DNA from: Desulfobacteraceae bacterium 4572_19
Lineage (GTDB): Bacteria; Desulfobacterota; Desulfobacteria; Desulfobacterales; NBLS01
Length of the DNA: 9,050 nucleotides
Assembly: GCA_002084385.1 (NCBI GenBank)
Contig: NBLS01000022.1
Location: 1-9,050 of the forward strand
Direction: 5' to 3'
In this document: piece after piece, positions 6,618 to 9,050 of the stretch
Layout of the letters: each line of letters opens with the position of its first letter
How positions within the stretch are numbered: position 1 is the stretch's first letter
Translations under genes and position numbers: made by a program
Notes under the pieces: model-generated
Seen by the model: only the letters and a program-made list of their open reading frames with translations
Told to the model about the DNA's origin: nothing
The model's database searches: none

Positions 6618-6651
6618 TTCTGATAGACAATTGCTCTGTCAGAATTTTTTT
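6618..6651 (+). terminator. Riboswitch-controlled intrinsic terminator
   Basis: TTCTGATAGA (6618-6627) pairs over 10 bp, with one U-G, with TCTGTCAGAA (6635-6644) around a 7-base loop. Seven T residues follow at once (6645-6651). It lies about 30 bp after the aptamer, as in transcription-terminating expression platforms. Confidence 0.65.
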
Positions 6652-6666
6652 ATTCTGGCAGAGCAA
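6631..6666 (+). promoter_or_regulatory. Competing antiterminator hairpin
   Basis: TTGCTCTGTCAGAAT (6631-6645) pairs over 15 bp, with one U-G, with ATTCTGGCAGAGCAA (6652-6666). It uses the 3' arm and T-run of the terminator, so the two folds exclude each other. AGAAC (6599-6603) can also pair with GTTCT (6617-6621), covering the terminator's 5' arm. Which fold the ligand favours is inferred from the general repressing logic. Confidence 0.55.
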
Positions 6667-6691
6667 CAAACAGAACAAACGAGGTGTTCGC

Positions 6692-7900
6692 ATGAAAACT
6701 CAGCTAGAATTGGCACAACAGGGAAAAATAAGTCAACAAATTGAGAAGGTAGCATCAGAAGAGAAGCTTAAACCGGAAATTATCAGAAAACGTGTAGCCT
6801 TAGGGGAAATAGTGATTGCTAATCATCCTAAAAGACCACAGCAAAAACAAGAAGGTGCCGACACTTTAATGGAACTTTCCGCTGCTGGTGATCTTGACGC
6901 AATTCGTAAAGCTGTTTTAGCCAGCACTAATCTGCCTGTGGGTACTGTTCCTTTGTATCAAGCATTTAAAGAAACCACATCTAAATATGCCAACCCAGGT
7001 AAACTAGACCCTGAATACCTATTTGACCTTATAGAAAAACAATTAGATGATGGTATAAGTTTTATGGCCATTCATTGCGGAATAAATCGATACACGATAG
7101 AGCGATTGCGTAAACAAGGTTATCGATATGGTGGTTTAGTCTCAAAAGGTGGTACATTCATGGTTGCATGGATGGATATTAATAAAAAAGAGAATCCGCT
7201 CTATGAGCAGTTTGACCGAGTTTGTGCTTTAATGAAAAAATATGATGCTATTCTTTCATTGGGTAACGGTATTAGAGCAGGAGCCATTCACGATAGTCAT
7301 GACAGAGCACAAATGGCTGAAATGATAATTAATTGTGAACTTGCTGAACTTGGCAGAGGTATGGGATGTCAAATGATGGTTGAGGGGCCTGGGCATGTTC
7401 CGCTTGATGAAATAGCCGGAAATATTATGCTCGAAAAAAGAATGAGTGGCAATGCTCCTTATTATGTGCTTGGTCCATTACCCATTGATACTGGTGCAGG
7501 GTACGACCATATCACCTCAGCAATAGGAGCAGCTAATTCTTCACGTCATGGAGCTGACTTGGTATGCTACATTACACCTGCTGAACATCTTGCACTACCA
7601 AACGAAAATGATGTTCGTGAAGGTGTTAGAGCTACACGGTTAGCGGTTCGAGTGGGAGATATTGCCAAATATCCAGAACGTCGAAATAATGAAAAGTTAG
7701 CTGCTATGGCAAGACGGGATATGCGCTGGGAAGATTTAGAAAAATATTTACTATTTCCAGATGCTACTAAAGACTTACGCATAAATAGAGCCCCTGAAAA
7801 CTCTAATACTTGTACTATGTGTGGTGATTTTTGTGCTATGAAAAAAGGGGCAGAAATTTTTAACAAAGACATAATGGGTGATAAAATTTCCAAGCCTTAA
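6692..7900 (+). CDS. bzaF: ThiC paralogue, probable 5-hydroxybenzimidazole synthase BzaF
   Basis: This 402-residue radical-SAM enzyme of the ThiC superfamily would convert aminoimidazole ribotide to 5-hydroxybenzimidazole, the lower ligand of a cobamide, under anaerobic conditions. Visible are FMAIHCGINR, LVSKGGTFMVAWM, ILSLGNGIRAGAIHDSHDRAQ, EGPGHVP (231-237, His235), GYDHITSAIGAA, TPAEHLALP (His299) and the C-terminal cluster motif CTMCGDFC (Cys374, 377, 381). BzaF is preferred over thiamine ThiC because a cobalamin, not TPP, riboswitch precedes it, and because it lacks the long N-terminal region of proteobacterial ThiC. SLGNG replaces ThiC's SLGDG. GAGG (6681-6684) lies 7 bp before ATG 6692. 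No other bza or cob gene is adjacent; the gene stands alone between attC sites. A thiamine role cannot be excluded from sequence alone. Confidence 0.82.
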   Translation: MKTQLELAQQGKISQQIEKVASEEKLKPEIIRKRVALGEIVIANHPKRPQQKQEGADTLMELSAAGDLDAIRKAVLASTNLPVGTVPLYQAFKETTSKYANPGKLDPEYLFDLIEKQLDDGISFMAIHCGINRYTIERLRKQGYRYGGLVSKGGTFMVAWMDINKKENPLYEQFDRVCALMKKYDAILSLGNGIRAGAIHDSHDRAQMAEMIINCELAELGRGMGCQMMVEGPGHVPLDEIAGNIMLEKRMSGNAPYYVLGPLPIDTGAGYDHITSAIGAANSSRHGADLVCYITPAEHLALPNENDVREGVRATRLAVRVGDIAKYPERRNNEKLAAMARRDMRWEDLEKYLLFPDATKDLRINRAPENSNTCTMCGDFCAMKKGAEIFNKDIMGDKISKP

Positions 7901-7938
7901 TACTTATCCGTAATTACAATAGTTTGTCGGCAATAATC

Positions 7939-8062
7939 GCCCAACAATGCGTTCAACCCGACCCACGATTAACTACGTTTTTCGATGTAAATTCAACGCT
8001 TTAGTTTCCTGCTAAATTGGTAGTCAGCCCATTGGCGGGGGGGGTTAACTTTGGTGTTCTAT
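7939..8062 (+). other. Integron attC site
   Basis: The site is 124 bp, the same length as the one at 6228. It starts GCCCAAC (7939-7945) and continues AATGCGTTCAACCCGACC. The right arm GGGGGTTAACTTTGGTG pairs imperfectly with that, ending G/TTCTAT (8056-8062). The last six bases belong to the next cassette, so their departure from GTTRRRY is tolerable. It lies 39 bp after the BzaF stop and in gene orientation. Confidence 0.68.
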
Positions 8063-8089
8063 GACAAATATATATTTGTAAGATTTTTT

Positions 8090-8246
8090 GTAACCGTTCA
8101 CAACCGAGAAATGTGATTTTTCGGTAATCTCACATTTGTAAGCGTTCACAAGTGCCTTAATATTCGCATAAACAGCTTGGCATATAATAGTTGTCCTATG
8201 TATGACAAGCTGTTTATGCGAAGATGGGGTGCTTGTGAACACTTAC
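8090..8246 (+). mobile_element. 157-bp MITE (IS66-like ends)
   Basis: The element runs from GTAACCGTTCAC to GTGAACACTTAC with GATTTTTT on both sides (8082-8089 and 8247-8254), a perfect 8-bp target duplication. Modules are the AATGTGA/TCACATT hairpin (about 8110-8137), then a near-perfect hairpin of about 108 bp (GTAAG...CTTAC) including ATTCGCATAAACAGCTTG and its complement. It is almost identical to the inverted copy at 4954-5109. It sits 46 bp before the start of the small cysteine-rich gene and may affect its expression. Confidence 0.88.
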
Positions 8247-8292
8247 GATTTTTTGATATAAGTTGATAAATACCAAACTAAGAGGAGATAAT

Positions 8293-8550
8293 ATGATTAA
8301 GATCGAACCAATTGGTAAAGAAAAAAACAAGTTTAAAGACGATGATCTTGTATGCTATTGCTTTAAATATACGAAGAAAGACATTGAAAGTGATTTTCTT
8401 GACAACGGCAAATCAATGATCCTTAAACAAATTGCACTTGAAAAGAAAAATGGTAGGTGTGATTGTGTTACAAAGAATCCCAAAAGGTGCTGATGTTTGG
8501 CTGATGTCCGCCAGGTGGTGGACTCGATTTCAAAGAAAGATATCATATAA
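8293..8550 (+). CDS. CopZ/BFD-like [2Fe-2S] protein, probable selenoprotein (TGA at 8491-8493 read as Sec67)
   Basis: Read through the TGA, this is an 85-residue protein. VCYCFKYTKKDIESDF (20-35), IALEKKNGRCDCVTKNPKRC (47-66), Sec67 and CLADV (68-72) follow the pattern of the [2Fe-2S] module of CopZ-type metallochaperones and BFD-like domains, which end in an NP-x-x-x-CCLG/A-D/N-V motif. Cys21, 23, 56 and 58 are candidate cluster ligands. The TGA falls where the family has the first Cys of its CC pair, and family-like sequence resumes directly after it. The true stop TAA (8548-8550) lies inside the next attC left core, as often in cassettes. ATG 8293 follows AGAGGAGA (8281-8288); the TTG at 8263 is rejected. 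If TGA ends translation, the product is a 66-residue truncated form. Family recall is from memory; Sec is inferred. Confidence 0.72.
8502..8526 (+). promoter_or_regulatory. Putative bacterial SECIS hairpin
   Basis: Beginning 8 bases after the TGA, GTCCGCC (8506-8512) pairs with GGTGGAC (8517-8523), one G-U, closing the loop AGGT. An unpaired T (8505) and a GA/TC extension lie below. Bacterial SelB hairpins such as fdhF carry GGU in the apical loop and a bulged U at similar distance; the GG here is 21-22 bases after the TGA. Its stability and SelB binding are untested. Confidence 0.6.
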
Positions 8551-8630
8551 CAATGCAAATTTACTCGGACTGCTAAAGCCGTGTCGCTTCGCTCTGCGAC
8601 TTTAACAACCGGTGATTTACGACGTTTGAC
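8545..8630 (+). other. Integron attC site (86 bp)
   Basis: The left core is ATATAAC (8545-8551) and the right core is G/TTTGAC (8624-8630). AAATTTACTCGG on the left pairs imperfectly with CCGGTGATTT on the right. TGCTAAAG pairs with CTTTAACA, and GTCGC...GCGAC closes the tip. The site overlaps the stop of the small selenoprotein gene. Cores are less canonical than at 6228, so confidence is moderate. Confidence 0.62.
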
Positions 8631-8675
8631 AAATTACCAACCCATTCATTTTAAAAACATACCAGTGAGGTTCTT

Positions 8676-9050
8676 ATGATAATTCTAGATAGTGCCCTTT
8701 TAAAATCTTTATTAATTTTCGGTTCAGTGATAGAAGCCCGTGATGCATATACTGGTGGACATACATGGAGAGTCGCTCAATTTTCCAAAAAGTTATCACA
8801 AAAAGCTGGTTTATCAGAGTCTGAAATATTCATCACTTCCATTGGAGGTTTTGTTCATGACATAAGCAATTAAGCGACAGGATCTTTTAATCATACCAAA
8901 AATTATTTCCATTACAGATGCATTTGATGCAATGACCAGTACAAGACCTTATCGCAAAGGCTTGTCTAAAGAAAAAGCTCTTTCAATTCTGGTAAGTGAG
9001 AAAGGAGCACAGTTTGACGAGACTCTGGTTGATATATTCGTCAATTTGGA
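8676..9050 (+). pseudogene. HD-GYP-domain phosphodiesterase, internally deleted (runs off the right edge)
   Basis: HD-GYP proteins hydrolyse the second messenger cyclic di-GMP. From ATG 8676, after GTGAGG, the frame reads EARDAYTGGHTWRVAQFSKKL and then FVHDISN before TAA at 8871-8873. This keeps the first His and the HD pair but turns the expected HDIGK into HDISN. In another frame (from about 8866) it continues DLLIIPKIISITDAFDAMTSTRPYRKGLS and KGAQFDETLVDIF, the conserved C-terminal part of the domain, open to the window edge. The segment between, with the HHE and GYP motifs (roughly 70 or more residues), is absent. An internal deletion with frameshift explains this. The remaining fragments lack key metal ligands, so the gene is very probably inactive. 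Confidence 0.85.

Noticed and set aside
7567..7893. 108-residue open frame on the - strand inside the bzaF-like gene
   Set aside because: Antisense to conserved ThiC-family sequence including the cluster motif; no start context.
8045..8242. 65-residue open frame on the - strand across the MITE
   Set aside because: Lies almost entirely in the non-coding MITE hairpins; the other full copy gives no preserved protein.
8866..8880. Recoding or selenocysteine at the HD-GYP stop
   Set aside because: The stop is TAA, the frames differ, and the central domain is missing, so decay explains it.

Overview
The window is AT-rich bacterial DNA with all recognisable genes on the + strand. The gene content suggests an anaerobic, sulfate-reducer-like bacterium, probably Desulfobacterota: an ETF and acyl-CoA dehydrogenase oxidation operon, an anaerobic 5-hydroxybenzimidazole (cobamide lower ligand) synthase, and a probable selenoprotein. 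The taxonomy is inferred from gene content only.

Region 1 (1-4611) is a catabolic operon: the 3' part of etfA, an acyl-CoA dehydrogenase of the ACAD10/11 and LvaC type, a TetR regulator, an APH-fold kinase of the ACAD10/11 N-terminal type, and a 3-hydroxyacyl-CoA dehydrogenase. The set fits phosphorylation of a 4-hydroxyacyl-CoA, flavin-dependent conversion to a 3-hydroxyacyl-CoA, then entry into beta-oxidation. Two similar GGTT-N7/8-AACC palindromes, one before the regulator and one before the kinase, are candidate operators.

Region 2 (about 4906-8630) reads as an integron cassette array without a visible integrase. Four attC-like sites (4906-5195, 6228-6351, 7939-8062, 8545-8630) separate three cassettes. 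Cassette A is a UPF0175/DUF3368 antitoxin-toxin pair whose toxin is broken. Cassette B is a cobalamin riboswitch with a terminator/antiterminator platform driving a ThiC paralogue best read as BzaF. Cassette C is a small CopZ/BFD-like iron-sulfur protein whose in-frame TGA replaces an expected cysteine, is followed by a bacterial SECIS-like hairpin, and leads to a stop codon inside the next attC.

Three copies of a non-autonomous, IS66-like MITE (GTAA...TTAC ends, perfect 8-bp target duplications) have landed in the region. One lies on the stop codon of the acyl-CoA dehydrogenase, one inside the first attC, and one in the leader of the selenoprotein cassette. The last two are near-identical and inverted around about 3 kb.

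Region 3 (8676-9050) holds a decayed HD-GYP phosphodiesterase gene that has lost its central GYP part and runs off the right edge.
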